Positions 11,807 to 22,950 of a stretch of 64,000 bases of DNA are shown here, piece after piece. Made by a program: the position numbers and the translations under genes. Origin of the DNA: Hortaea werneckii (Eukaryota; Ascomycota; Dothideomycetes; Mycosphaerellales; Teratosphaeriaceae). The notes beneath the pieces are model-generated. The model saw only the letters and a program-made list of their open reading frames with translations. It had not been told where the DNA came from and searched no databases. Numbering within the stretch: position 1 is the first letter of the stretch; every line of letters starts with the position of its first letter. The DNA lies in the NCBI GenBank assembly GCA_037044905.1, contig JBAOKB010000155.1:1-64000 (forward strand), read 5' to 3'.

Positions 11807-12311
11807 GTTGGGTTCCCAGGAATAATAGAGGCCAATAAGAAGAAAAAGTTCCTAGGTCCGGGGTAGGAGGTGAGGAGGTTGATATGAGAGTTGCACTACC
11901 GCAACAGCATCCCTTGGCCTCTCACACACAAGATACACAACAGCAGGAGGTCAAGTGTTATTATTACTCCCGAGTACCAGGACGAAGCGAAGGTGGGGCG
12001 GATTAATAAGGGAAGAAGTTCGAGTGATGAGTTGACGCAAGCTGGCCTGAACGTTCTGCTGCACCTGCAGGTACCGGCACCGTCGTCCGGCTTCGGCCCG
12101 CCCAACTACCGAGACGAGACGAGTTAAGATGCGGAATTCAGCCCGCGTTGGTGTTGATGCATGTAAACAGTCGGATCTGGAGAAGAAGTCGCCGCTGCAA
12201 GGATGAGATCAGGGACGACATAGAGGACCATACTGCCGCCATTACAGGGAGACCGACTTCGCGCACGCATTACCGTCTGGAGCAGACACGATTCGATAGC
12301 GCGAGTCCAAG
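11807..12311. other. Divergent promoter region, Ca2+ ATPase / BRN1
   Basis: About 505 bases between two divergent start codons, so it should hold both promoters. No clear TATA box or repeat is visible. Confidence 0.5.
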
Positions 12312-14941
12312 ATGCCTCGCGTTCGGGGCGCCGCCAACGCCTCCTACGCCTCTCCGGTCAAGTCGCCCACCAAGACAGTTCAGATTCCACTCAACGACGA
12401 CGACCAAGAACGAGCGCAGCGCAACTACTCGCGCAAGTCACTACATGCAAAGCAACTGGAACAGCTCAAAGCGGCCGCATCACCTGCCCGGAAGCGCAAG
12501 TCAGTAGGCCCAGATGGACCGCACACTCCGTCGCAGGAAGAAGCGCAGTACGATGTCGCAGGGACGGCAGTGACCCCGATGAAACGCGTCCCCATCCTCG
12601 CAAACTTCGAAGAATGGATGAAGATGGCGACGGACAACAAGATCAACGCGACCAACTCCTGGAATTTCGCGCTCATCGACTATTTCCACGACATGAGCTT
12701 GCTGCGGGAAGGCGATAGTGTGAACTTTCAGAAAGCGAGCTGCACGTTGGATGGGTGCGTGAAGATCTACACGAGCCGTGTGGACAGTGTGGCGACGGAG
12801 ACGGGGAAGCTGCTTTCAGGTCTTGCGGACAGCGGCGGCAAGAAGCGGAGAGGAGGCGGAGACGGAGAGGAGGCTGAGGGTGAGGATGGTGAGGAGGACG
12901 AGGAAGGCGAAGATGGAGCGAAGAAGCCGAGAAAGAAGAGGGCAGCGCGGTCAGCAGAGGCAACGCTAGCAGCGAGCTTTGAACAATTGAGGTTGAAGAA
13001 GATGGAGCTCGAGTTCTCGGTGGACCCGTTGTTCAAGAAGGCCAGTGCCGATTTTGACGAGGGAGGTGCGAAGGGCCTCCTTCTAAACCATCTGTCGATC
13101 GACAGCAGCGGGCGCATAGTGTTCGACAGCAGCGATGATGCGCAGGAAATCGCGCAGCAAGAAGATGGGAGAAGGGACAGCATGGAACCTGAGGGCCAAG
13201 AAAGGGAGGAAGAGACCGACGAGAAGACCAAGCTTGAAGAAGAGTCACAGCAAGATGGCTTTGTGGACATGGGTTCTCTCGCCTCACGCTTCTTTCCAGA
13301 CCTCGATAAGCTCGACGCACAGGACCTGTGCCCCTCTTTGAAAACATTCGAATTAGGAGCAGGTGACGGCTCACTAGATCTGCCGTTTTTGAAAGCACCT
13401 GAGAACTGGCGAGACGAACATCCTGAGCTGGACAATCAAGATGATAGCGATAATAACAGCCAGCCGCAGATTCCTGACGACGGCCCAGCCTTCGGAATGG
13501 ATGACGATGACGAAGAAGTAGGCGGCGGATTTGACATGCCGCCTGAAACTGGCTTCGGCGAGGGCGGTGAAGCCTGGGCACGAGATGCCGCTCGCGCACC
13601 TGGTACCGGACGCGTCCATGATGCGTTCGCTGGTGCTGAGAGTGGAGCTGGCGAAGGGGAGGAAGGTGGCGAAGTCGGGACTTTCGATGCCAACGGTCAA
13701 TCCTACGGCGTCACCCTCCAGCACCGCGATCACGATCAAGAGAACATTCTGAATTACTTTGACGCCGCTCTACACAAAAACTGGGCTGGACCCGAGCATT
13801 GGAAGATAGCGAGGATAAAGGAAGCGAGCAAGCCAACTCAGCCCCAAAGACAACGCAAGGAGAAGGAACCGTTCGAAATCGACTTTTCTGCTCCCATGAG
13901 CTCCGAACTGGCCACGCAGCTATACACCAAAGCTTCTTCCAACGCGGCGATATCACTTCCGAGAAATCAGTGGAGGAGTAAGACCCGGAATCTACTCCCA
14001 GACGACAAACACTTCAACTCGAAAGATCTACTCAGGCTCTTCCTCAAACCCAAAGCCAAACTCAGCTCAAGGCGACCTGGCCAGGGTGGCCGATCAGCGC
14101 CCGGCCCACCCGAACACGGCGAAGTAGACGAAGCGTACTGGGCTCAGCACAACGGCAACGCGGCAAACCCTCTAGACGAGGAGGCAGCGGGCGTACAAGG
14201 CGACTACGACGCCAACTTCTTCGCCGACGACAACTTACCCATGCCCGGCGGCGCGGACATGGATGACGACGATCCGGACGAGTTCGCAGATGCCCAGGAC
14301 CACTTTCCGCCGGAAGGCGACAACGCGGATGCGGCGTCTGCACCGCTCGGCGCTGGGATCGACAGCGTCGAAGGCGCGCCTGGTTCTCAGGGCGAAGGCG
14401 ACGGCGCTTTCGGCGTCAACCTCGTCACGCAGTCGAGACGCATGCGGCCGGAGTACGTACAGTATGCTCGGACGGCGAAGCGGGTGGATATGAGGCGGCT
14501 GAAGCAGGAGATGTGGGGCGGGATTGGTTGTTTTGATTCTGACGGGACCAGGTACGTTCTTTCTCCTTATCTTCCCTTTCACTCTCTGAGAACCTGGGGG
14601 GCCCCTCTGCAAATCAATTTGGGGAGACGCAAGCTAACCCATTTCCCCTCTTTCTACTCTACAGCGCACCACCACCCCAGCCCAAAACCCCCAACAACCA
14701 ACCCCAGATCCCCCAACTCCAGCCTTCGGAGACCGGCGAGCTGAAATTCGTCGATATTATGAATAACCTCCAACACGTCTACCCGAAGCAGCAGATGCAG
14801 GACATCAGCACCTCGTACGGGTTTATCTGCCTGCTGCATTTGGCTAACGAGAAAGGTCTCGTGATTGAGAATGTGGAAGGGTGGCAGGATTTGACGGTTA
14901 GGAAGGATGATAGTGCGGTGGATTTGGAGCATGGGGATTAA
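12312..14941 (+). CDS. BRN1: Condensin complex subunit 2 (CAP-H / barren)
   Basis: Two exons, 12312-14551 and 14665-14941 (intron 14552-14664), 838 residues. It is the kleisin of condensin, bridging the SMC2/SMC4 heads and recruiting HEAT subunits to compact mitotic chromosomes. The N-terminal barren signature is clear: RVPILANFEEWMKMATDNK, then NSWNFALIDYFHDM, the helix that contacts the SMC2 neck. The middle is acidic and disordered with repeated D/E runs. The C-terminal winged-helix half is shared between the exons and ends with FVDIMNNLQHVYPKQQM and TSYGFICLLHLANEKGL. The last intron splits an AG|C serine codon; without it the conserved C-terminus would be lost, which supports the splice. 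The start ATG is the first in frame (MPRVRGAANASYASP). Confidence 0.95.
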
Positions 14942-15325
14942 TTGGGGAACAAAAGGGAGAGGATGGAGATGGGGTATGGCCGGACAGGCTGTACTTCTCC
15001 CTTTGGTTTTCTTTTTTCCATTTCTTTTTCTTTTCGCTTTTGGGCCTTTCTTCACGATGGGATAAGGTGTGCCTGGGCGCTCTCGAATGTCTTGGTGGAG
15101 TTTTGAAAAGGATGGTATGTGATGGATGGCATGGGACTTGTGTATAGATACCTCCCGTTTTCCCCCTTCGCTCTCTCTCCCACGACCATTGGCGGGATTA
15201 CCCCTGAACAAAATCTTGGTCAAAAGCACATCTCTTCACGCCCCCCTGCTCCCCCTCTCTCCACACCCATCTTCGAGAGAATGCCACATCCCTCCATCCA
15301 CCTATTCCCTCTCCTCTCCCCCCTT
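14942..15325. other. Convergent intergenic region
   Basis: About 380 bases between BRN1 and the kinase-like gene. Pyrimidine-rich patches occur; no gene is seen. Confidence 0.5.
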
Positions 15326-16209
15326 TCACCACTGCCGCGCATTATAATCCCTCGTCAGCCCCCACTCGACCGCCCAATGCGACGGCGGCGGCCTGTGCAC
15401 GAGCCCCCAGCGCTGCAGCTCCTGCGTCTCGTGCATATTGATCGGATCCGGAGCTTCCGTGTAGTGCTCAAAGTCCACAATCGCGCAGCGTTTGGTCGTG
15501 TCGTCCCAGAGGATATTCCGCAGCGCGCAGTCGTAGGGTCGGATGTTGAGGCGCCATATTTCCCTGTTGTTCTCCGGACGTATGTGATTAGGTGAAGTGG
15601 TCCGGGTTGAGGGCGGTGAGGATATATGTAAGGGGTGAAACTTACTTCAGTACTTCCAGGAAGGCCCGTCGCCGCTCCTCCCGTTCCTCTTCCTCCAGAC
15701 TCCAGAATTTCAGCGCCATGAGGTCCTGGCCTGGCATTTTCGTCATGATGCTGTAGGAGATGTAGCCGTTTGGGAACGGGCCTTGAGGACCTTGAAGCTC
15801 GCATTTGTGAGCGACAAGGTGGGGGACGCCTTCGGTGTCGTTTTCTTGGAAGGTCTGGAGTGCTTCCAACTCCGCTGATGTCGTCTCACTCGGTCCAGAG
15901 AGAGGCTCCGAGGGGTCGTCAGAGGCTGGTCGGGGAGGGACTCTTGCGATGTTAGGATATTGTAAGGGTAGATGATTGGTTTAGGATCATTTCGAGGAAG
16001 TGGCGAGGGTAGGGAAGCTCGAAAACCACTTACTGCACTTTGACTTTTAGAATGTACTGTTTGTCATTTTGCTGGCCGATCATTCGACATGTGTATAGTA
16101 TGCGGGCTTCGCAGGGGTCTCTCCTGAAGTCAGTGATGGGTTCCAATCTTTCGTATTGCGTGCCATTGAAGTCGATGGTTTTGGCTAGAAAGCTGTCTGG
16201 GACCGCCAT
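15326..16209 (-). CDS. Small kinase-like (phosphotransferase-fold) protein
   Basis: Three exons: 16209-16034, 15942-15646 and 15563-15326 (introns 15943-16033 and 15564-15645), 236 residues. It starts MAVPDSFLAKTIDFNG. A Lys-containing strand (QYILKVKVQ) precedes a lobe with YISYSIMTKMPGQDL, then a catalytic-loop-like RPYDCALRNILWDD and a metal-site-like VDFEHY. This order (Lys, hinge, D..N, DFx) matches the small fungal protein-kinase-like/aminoglycoside phosphotransferase-like families. HRD is replaced by PYD and DFG by DFE, so activity and substrate are uncertain. The first acceptor is CAAG rather than the usual CAG or TAG. All exon phases join without stops. It is divergent from PXR1. Confidence 0.75.
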
Positions 16210-17095
16210 TGCAGTGAATTGAAAAACGAACTAGGGGTCAGATGCACTTTCAGAAGATGAATGGAGATTCTAGATGCGTCGTGTGTTCGGTTTGTCAAGT
16301 GTGCTACGGAATGCTGAGGTGAAAATGTCATCCTAGACGTCTTTTGCGGGGCAATGGAAGGCCGAAGCCAATGCACAACTCATTATGTGAAGGTATTGTC
16401 TATTCCCAATCGCTCATTCCCTGGAAGGCTGACGAGTCGCGTATCGCACGTCGGCCTTAGACATACTTGCCACACCAACAGCATGTTCTACGAGGTGATG
16501 CATCGTAATGTGCGTATACTTATGTCTACCCAGTAAAAACAAACTTGCCCCAAGTAGCCAATGACGGCATGATGTATCCTCTCGGCCTGTCACCTACTGT
16601 TTCGACGCAAGCCTCATCCATCTTGATTGCTTGCGAAAGATGCTGGTCTTCTGCCACGATAACCAGGTCTTTCAAGAAACTGTAAGAAGGCTGATATACG
16701 TTCCACTATGTGAGGGCGTTATAGTTGGGACATGCGATTCTGAGTTGCAGCTATAGCTTGAGTCTCATTGGATAAAGGAAAAAGCGATTGCTATATGCAA
16801 TCTTGCACATCACTTTATCAAGTCTCTTTTCCCCGCTTATTTTTTGTTAATTGATGGTGTTGCTGTAAGGGCCGAGGCACATTTACTGCGAAGCAGTGGT
16901 GAAGAAAGTAGAATGGATATCAACGGGTCCTCCCCTTAGCGCAGCTTGGGGTCCACCAATCAAAGCGGAGCCTATCGGAGATAAGGAATGATCGTCGGGA
17001 GGTGCGACTTTTCTGTCGGATTTCTTAGAGATTTTGTATAGTAGCTAACATACATTGCGACCCGAACGGCATTTCTTAGCTGAACGTACGCGACC
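16210..17095. other. Divergent promoter region, kinase-like gene / PXR1
   Basis: About 890 bases between divergent start codons. It is AT-richer than its neighbours, especially around 16780-16870. No coding sequence was recognised. Confidence 0.5.
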
Positions 17096-18190
17096 ATGGG
17101 TCTCTCCGGCAACAAGAAGAAGACCAAACTCTCTACCGACCCGAACAACAACAACTGGGCCAAGTCCACCAACAGCTTCGGCCATCGCATCCTCGCATCG
17201 CAAGGATGGAAACCGGGCGACTACCTAGGTGCCACCAATGCCGCGCACTCTGACCACTACACGGCTGCCAATGCATCGCATATTAGGGTTATGCTCCGCG
17301 AAGACGGTCTCGGTCTAGGTGCAAAGGTCGGCGGGAAGAGCAATGCGGAGACTTTCGGCTTGAGCACGCTCTCTGGCATTTTCGGACGGTTGAACGGGAA
17401 AAGTGATGAGGAAGTGCAGAAGAAGCAGGACGACTTACGCGACGCTGAGTTGAGATCCTACCAGGCCGGCAAGTATGGCTTTATGAACTTCGTGAGAGGC
17501 GGGCTACTTGTGGGGGATAAGATGGAGGCGGAGCCGGAGAAGACGCTGCCGGCGAAGACAGTGGATGCTAAGTCGGCTGCGGCTCCAGCAGAGGCCACGC
17601 AAAACAACAAGAGGAAAGCAGAAGATGGCTCGGCTACCGAGAAGTCGATCAAGAGCAGGAAGAAGGCAGAGCGGAAAGACGACGAAACAGGAGCAGAGAG
17701 CGCAAGCGAGCCAGAGACAAAGCGAAGTGAGAAGTCCAAGAGCAAAAAGAAGCAGAAGCGCGTCGAAGAGCCCACAGACCAGTCAACCTCAGACAGCTCC
17801 GACTCCTCCGCCAAAGCGCGATCAGCAGAGAAACAAGCGAAACGCGATCGGAAAGAACAACGACGTGCCGAGCGTGCACAACGTAAAGCCGACACAGGCG
17901 AGGACGGAGACGAAAAGGCACGATTAAAGCAAGTAAAGCGCGCTCACAAGGACGAGAGAAGAAAAAAGAAAGAAGAGAAACGGCGGGCACGGGCGGAAAA
18001 ATCTGGTGACAGTACTGCCACTTCCAGTGCTGCTGTGACGCCAGCCACTTCAGGGACATCAACCCCGACGACAGCGCAGCCGGCTATGGGACGGCAAGCG
18101 ATTCGGCAAAGGTATATCCAGCAGAAGCGCATGGCGTCGATGGATTCCAAGGCGCTGAATGAGATTCTGATGATCAAGGCGCCCGCGTAA
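17096..18190 (+). CDS. PXR1: Pxr1/Gno1 G-patch nucleolar protein
   Basis: Single exon, 364 residues. Pxr1 (PinX1-related) is a nucleolar G-patch cofactor of the helicase Prp43 in rRNA and snoRNA maturation, and PinX1 homologues also restrain telomerase. The N-terminus MGLSGNKKKTKLSTDPNN is family-typical. A G-patch at about residues 23-80 includes FGHRILASQGWKPGDYLG, AAHSDHYTAANASHIRV and DGLGLGAKVG. A second conserved block, KYGFMNFVRGGLLVGDK, follows near residue 130. The remainder is a long Lys/Glu/Arg-rich tail (KKxK repeats) expected of a nucleolar protein, ending IQQKRMASMDSKALNEI, which is also conserved in the family. It starts at the first ATG, shortly after a pyrimidine/AT-rich leader. 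Confidence 0.95.
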   Translation: MGLSGNKKKTKLSTDPNNNNWAKSTNSFGHRILASQGWKPGDYLGATNAAHSDHYTAANASHIRVMLREDGLGLGAKVGGKSNAETFGLSTLSGIFGRLNGKSDEEVQKKQDDLRDAELRSYQAGKYGFMNFVRGGLLVGDKMEAEPEKTLPAKTVDAKSAAAPAEATQNNKRKAEDGSATEKSIKSRKKAERKDDETGAESASEPETKRSEKSKSKKKQKRVEEPTDQSTSDSSDSSAKARSAEKQAKRDRKEQRRAERAQRKADTGEDGDEKARLKQVKRAHKDERRKKKEEKRRARAEKSGDSTATSSAAVTPATSGTSTPTTAQPAMGRQAIRQRYIQQKRMASMDSKALNEILMIKAPA

Positions 18191-19670
18191 GAGCGAAGTC
18201 TTGGAGTCTTGGTCATTATGAGCGCTCATCGCTTGCGTGTCTGCGTCTTCCCCGAGCAGGCTCAATGGACAAACAAAGAGCGGAATTCTACTTTCTCCCC
18301 AGCTTTCAACGGGACGGATGCCTGGCGGGTTTCCGATGGAGCTAGAGCTCTTCGATCGAGCGTTTGACCTCTTCCACTATATATTCGAAACCGCCCTGCT
18401 GTAACGTGCCGGGGCAAGATCCCCTCTCAGCTACCTACACAGGATCCCGGGGGGAGCCGAACAGTCGACAGAACCCGTTTCATCACTCACGCTGTACAAG
18501 CTTATTCTACGCTCCGCCCTCCTAGGAGAGAGCGTGGAAGAGACGAAGGGCAAGTGATGAGCCGAATGTCAGAGCGACGCACTACTTGGCCCCCCCTGTA
18601 TCAAAACGCTGGGAATACCGCCTTTTAGGAAAAAACGGATTCACAAATCCAGCATGTATCCTGCCTAAAGGCTTCTGTGAACCCGAGCGAAAGAGATATG
18701 AGCCACATTTACTGCTACTCTGATGAGTCGAGAGCGGGGGGGAATCCTTTCCACATTGAAGTTCCGACGTCCGCAGGACCCTGGGCGTCATCCGAGTCTC
18801 TTTCTGAGTTATTACTTCGGGCGGGAAAAGGTGGGGAATGGGTTGGGGGGGATTTTCCCAGGCAAAAATCAAGAAAAGGGATGTTTTTTTCAGGATATTA
18901 TGGCTGGCAGCCGATCTTTTGCGCCTGGCTTCCTTTCATCCTTTTCGCAAGGGGAATGCTTTAATCAACGGTTGTGTATATATTCTCCTTTTTCCTTCGG
19001 ATCTCCGCCTGTTTGAGTAAAAGGAAAAGTTGGGAATGTTTCGCTTGATGTTCGAATACTTAAGGGATGCAGTCGTTAGCCTTCCTCTTCATTTCTTTAT
19101 TTTTCTTTTTCTATTTTCTTTCTCTTTTCCTTTTTTTCCCTACTCCTTCTTTTCTTTTTTTTTTTTTTTTGATGCATCGTTTTCGTTACCCGGAGCCCTA
19201 TATAGCAGTACCAGGGTCAATCCGTCGATGTGATGATCAATTGTTAAAAAGAAAGAGAGAGAGGGAAAAAAAAAAAAAAAAAAAAACCCTCCACACAATA
19301 GCGGGAACGCGACTTCACAGAAAAAGTCTCACGTGTGTCGTACACCGTCCTCTCTCGTACTATGACTGATACGATGAGGTTTGGAATTGGCTCTAAGATA
19401 CCGTAGACCAGAAGCCGAATCCGGCAGCAAAGCACAGTTCGAACGTCCGTTCCACACCTGGACCTCGAAGTAAACGTGAAAGTGGATGCATTCTTGGGCA
19501 TCGTATCTAATCTTCTCGGCGCCACAGACGAAGATTGCTTTCTGCAGCCCCGTTATGATATACGCCGGCCCCTTCCTTCCTTCCTTCGCCACCGGCCTGG
19601 CTGCCAACATATCTTACACATCTCTGCTTTCCCCTCTCATGCGCATGCAACCGTCATCATCATCATCATC
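18191..19670. other. Gene-empty intergenic stretch
   Basis: About 1.5 kb between PXR1 (+) and PRE10 (-). I find no gene on either strand. The right half has long pyrimidine tracts (about 19075-19172) and an A21 run. Confidence 0.5.
19266..19286 (+). repeat. A21 homopolymer
   Basis: Run of 21 A just after a purine-rich GAGAGAGGG patch. About 100 bases to its left lies a T-rich tract of similar size, so the two could pair as a loose hairpin. Confidence 0.95.
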
Positions 19671-20700
19671 TTACTCTTCCATATCGTCCTCGCCCTCCAA
19701 CGCCTTCTTCGCCAACCTCTCCGCCTCCTCGCGCAGCTCCTTGGGCACTTCCTCGTGTCTGCCCTTCGTCGGCCCATTAACAGCGCTCACCCACGTCATC
19801 TCCAGCTCGAACTCCTTATCCTTGCTATCCTCGTGCGCGGCATAGATAATCCGAGCGGCCTCCTTGACGCCCTCCTCCAACCCTATCACCTCGCCTTTAC
19901 TCGGGTCGAGGTTGAGCTTCTCCAGCTCCGCCTTAGCCGCCTGACGCCCTTTCCCCGTCGCCGCGCCGTAGTAGCCCCAGTACAGCCCCGAAGGCTCGAT
20001 CATGTACAGGTAGGGCCCGCCTTCCTTCGCGCCGGGGGTTTTCCCGCCCGACCCCATCGTCGGTCCGCTGCCTACCGCGCCGTCCACGTCCACTTCCGTC
20101 TCCGCGTCGTACCCGCCTACGATCGCCGTGATGCCGAATGGTCGGACGGAGTTATACAGCGTGTAGGCTTGCACGTAGGCGCCCATGCGGTTGGCGAGGG
20201 CGGAGGCCGGGATCGGCGCTTTGTAGGTGCCGCGCCAGCTCGAGGCTTCGTCGCGCGCGCGGCTGACGAAGTGTCGTCCGTCCGGTACTAGGCCTGAGTG
20301 GACCTGGACAGGGGTGTTAGTAGGTGTTGTTGCTAATGTCCTCGTTCCTGTCCAATTTTCTGTGTAGAGGTCTCCACTGGAGGGGAGGACTCGTCCATGA
20401 CGTCGGCACGTACCACACCCATATTCCTGTCCACCGTCGCTATCCGCTTATTGGCATCCTTCTTCAGCAGCTTGCTCGTGACGATCTTCTCTAATGCTAG
20501 TACGACGCCATCCTTGCATCTGATGCCGACTGCGGTCCCGCCGTTCTCGACTGCTTTCGTTGCATATTCGACTTGGAAGTTGCGGCCATCGGGGGAGAAG
20601 ACGGAGTTGGAAAGATCGTAGCCGGTGCCTATCGAGGTCTGCGGTCGTCGGCGGTTAGCACCATCTCGTGCCGTTTGCCGGTATACAATGTACTTGCCAT
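19671..20700 (-). CDS. PRE10: 20S proteasome subunit alpha-7 (alpha type-3)
   Basis: Three exons: 20700-20698 (the ATG only), 20638-20414 and 20303-19671, 286 residues. It is a structural alpha-ring subunit of the 20S core particle. After splicing the N-terminus reads [20 protein letters not shown], the alpha-subunit gate/helix-0 signature, followed by [19 protein letters not shown] and [18 protein letters not shown]. Compared with yeast Pre10 there is an insert of roughly 25 residues rich in Gly, Asp and Ser before [21 protein letters not shown] recall similar inserts in other filamentous fungi. The C-terminus is acidic (EGEDDMEE). The first intron (20639-20697) begins GCAAGT and ends CGCAG, a GC-AG intron directly after the start codon. 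Only this donor keeps the conserved second residue and frame. The second intron is 20304-20413 (GTACGT). Confidence 0.93.
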
Positions 20701-21937
20701 GGCTGGGGTTCAGACCGGGGTGGTCTGGATGGAAGCTTTGACTGGTGGTGTTGTTGGTCACTGGTGCTGCGCTGCGGGGACTTGATGCCGAGACCGTGTG
20801 CAGTCCAAGTACTTCAAATGGGAGTTGAGGTGGAGGATGGAGATATGGGAATGGATTAATGAGAATGGTGTTCAAACAGTCCAGCTTGAAGCTACTAGTA
20901 CCACATGCATCCCAAGGCAGTCGGGTGCCGCGTCCAGCTCACCTCATGCTCCGGGCTCCGGGGAGATTCATGCCTGAGGCATTCCAGTATGGCTCGAGCG
21001 CCTGAGGTGAAGCTGGAGTGCGCGGGCGGTTCAAGCTGCCTTCTCCTTCCGCTTCTCGAGATCGCTTACCTTAGGTACCTACTATGTACAGTAACTTCCT
21101 ACCTACGTATGTACTGTACATACTTGTGCCTAGGTACCTTTCATCTCCAACGCCATAGATGGGATACATCACACGATCAATGCGATAACTCCCAAGATCA
21201 TGCGCGCCGCCAACAAAGATTCACATGGTCCGGCTAAAAAGGGCACTAAAACTTGTCCTTTGTGTGCTGCCCAACTCCCCTCCTGCCCCCAAAAAGCTCC
21301 ACGAATAGCCTCTGCTGCTGCATGTCTAGCGCTCCCACAGGCGCCGCACCAGCTACGTTTCAGGTTGGTATCTTCGGCGTCATCTGCAAACTAATTCCAC
21401 CCCATCACTCATACCGCTATAAAATCGTCTCCACATTGCCCCGGCGTGGCTTATATGCTCTTTTTTCCCCTTCTCGCAGGTCGTTTTTCTTCTTTTAGGT
21501 AGTATCTTTCGTAGCCTCCGATATCGAGACGTTAACAAAGCACTTCTTTGTCTGCTGCAGAACGAGTGAATCTGCATCACGTTGGTTTTTTCCAGAAGAC
21601 GAGATTTGGAACCGTGGTGATCTACTGACTGGGAGGGAAATCACATTGGATCTTTCTCCCAAGTGTATTGCTCAAGCCAGTTGCAAAAGCGCGCTTAGCT
21701 GGACCGTCTGATGTACGGCTGGCCTGCTCTCGTACACTTCTGCGGCGACTGCAGTCACAACACTACGGTCTCTTATTCACCAGCTGTCTGGACCGACGAG
21801 CACCACTGTAGTAACGTAAGCGAGACCAACGAGTCTTTATCTAGACCTTATCGGCCAAGGTGAGCTATACTGACGACTAAGGATAGTGCGGAAGCCGCTC
21901 AACAGGAGCAGACATAGCGGGGGCTACCCAAGGCAGT
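20701..21937. other. Divergent promoter region, PRE10 / orphan gene
   Basis: About 1.2 kb between divergent start codons. It holds a cluster of TAGGTACC/GTACATAC-like words at about 21070-21142. No gene is seen. Confidence 0.5.
21071..21142. repeat. Cluster of GTAC/CCTAGG-type self-complementary words
   Basis: Several overlapping copies of TAGGTACCTA-, ACTATGTACAGTA- and GTATGTACTGTACATAC-like words form short inverted repeats within about 70 bases. Similar words recur at 36149-36192 and 57657-57683, always outside genes. Confidence 0.6.
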
Positions 21938-22939
21938 ATGAATCACTCGCAGCATGATGAGCTAGCGAATCTTTTTGCCCGCAACATGCAGCTGGCGAAG
22001 CAGGCCGCCTCCCAGCATGGACAGCAGGACCAACAAGAAGTCGCCACCGAAAAGATCTCGCCGGTGGACGAGAAGATCGAAAGCCCAATCCATTACATCT
22101 CCAGCCCAGTGCATTACATCTCCACCCATTACACCGGTACTCCGCATATCCGTTCAGATACAACATCTGAGCCTAGCCGAAGCCCTCCCCCACCCTACCA
22201 CGAAGCTATCCGCGAGCATGAAGCAATGGCAGAGACGCTACGTCAACACTCTATCGACCCGTCCGCTCTCCTCCCCACTCAAGTCGAGCTCTTCGCTAAC
22301 GCTGACTACGAGCAGAAGCTGCGCTTGCTGGAGCTGTGGAGGATAGTGCCGCCTTCGTACCCGCTGGAAGTGCACATGAGTCGGTACTTACGCCCTACCA
22401 GCATGGAGGACGAAGAGGCCTCAGCGCGACAGCGGTACGAGATCCGCGTCCAGACTGCGGCGCAGACCCTCCCAACAACAGAGGAGGAGAAGCGTATGGG
22501 AGATCCGACCGCCTCCGAACCCATCAGTCCGATCAGAGAAGCCGGGGAACCAGCCTGGCCGCCCGCCGCTCGCATGCGCGTCGCTTCCATCGCGGCGAAT
22601 CTGGCTGCTGCGCGGTCGGAAGCCGAGCCGTATATTGCCGAGGGATACTATCGGGATCAGCCCTCGCAGGCTACGGATCCCGTCTACGCGGCTAAGGGGG
22701 GGTTGTGGCAGGCGCCTAGCTATGCGGCGGCTGTGCAGGAGGAAAGGCGGGCGGCGCAGGTTCTACCGCAGCAGCAACAGCAGCAGCAACAGCAGCAGAG
22801 TGCGATGGAGTCTCAGTTTGGCATGTATGAGCAGATCCGGAATCATGCGGATTGGGAGGCGCTGAATGAGCGGATTGCGAGGGAGAAGTTGAGTGGGTTG
22901 AATCGATCGGTGGAGGAGGATGATGAGATGGTGCTGTGA
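21938..22939 (+). CDS. Orphan protein with PY motif and polyQ
   Basis: Single exon, 333 residues, family not recognised. The N-terminus DELANLFARNMQLAKQAA is a predicted helix. A short imperfect repeat follows (SPIHYIS, SPVHYIS, THYTGTPH). A PPPPYHEAI segment at about residues 84-91 is a PPxY motif of the kind bound by WW domains of Nedd4/Rsp5 ligases. The centre (YEQKLRLLELWRIVPPSYPL) is probably folded. The C-terminal part has a Q10 run (near 22770) and ends in an acidic EEDDEMVL tail. There is no signal peptide or membrane segment. Codon use and composition resemble those of neighbouring genes, so it is probably real. Role unknown; a ubiquitin-ligase adaptor or substrate is only a suggestion from the PY motif. 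Confidence 0.7.
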   Translation: MNHSQHDELANLFARNMQLAKQAASQHGQQDQQEVATEKISPVDEKIESPIHYISSPVHYISTHYTGTPHIRSDTTSEPSRSPPPPYHEAIREHEAMAETLRQHSIDPSALLPTQVELFANADYEQKLRLLELWRIVPPSYPLEVHMSRYLRPTSMEDEEASARQRYEIRVQTAAQTLPTTEEEKRMGDPTASEPISPIREAGEPAWPPAARMRVASIAANLAAARSEAEPYIAEGYYRDQPSQATDPVYAAKGGLWQAPSYAAAVQEERRAAQVLPQQQQQQQQQQSAMESQFGMYEQIRNHADWEALNERIAREKLSGLNRSVEEDDEMVL

Positions 22940-22950
22940 GGGAAGGGGAG

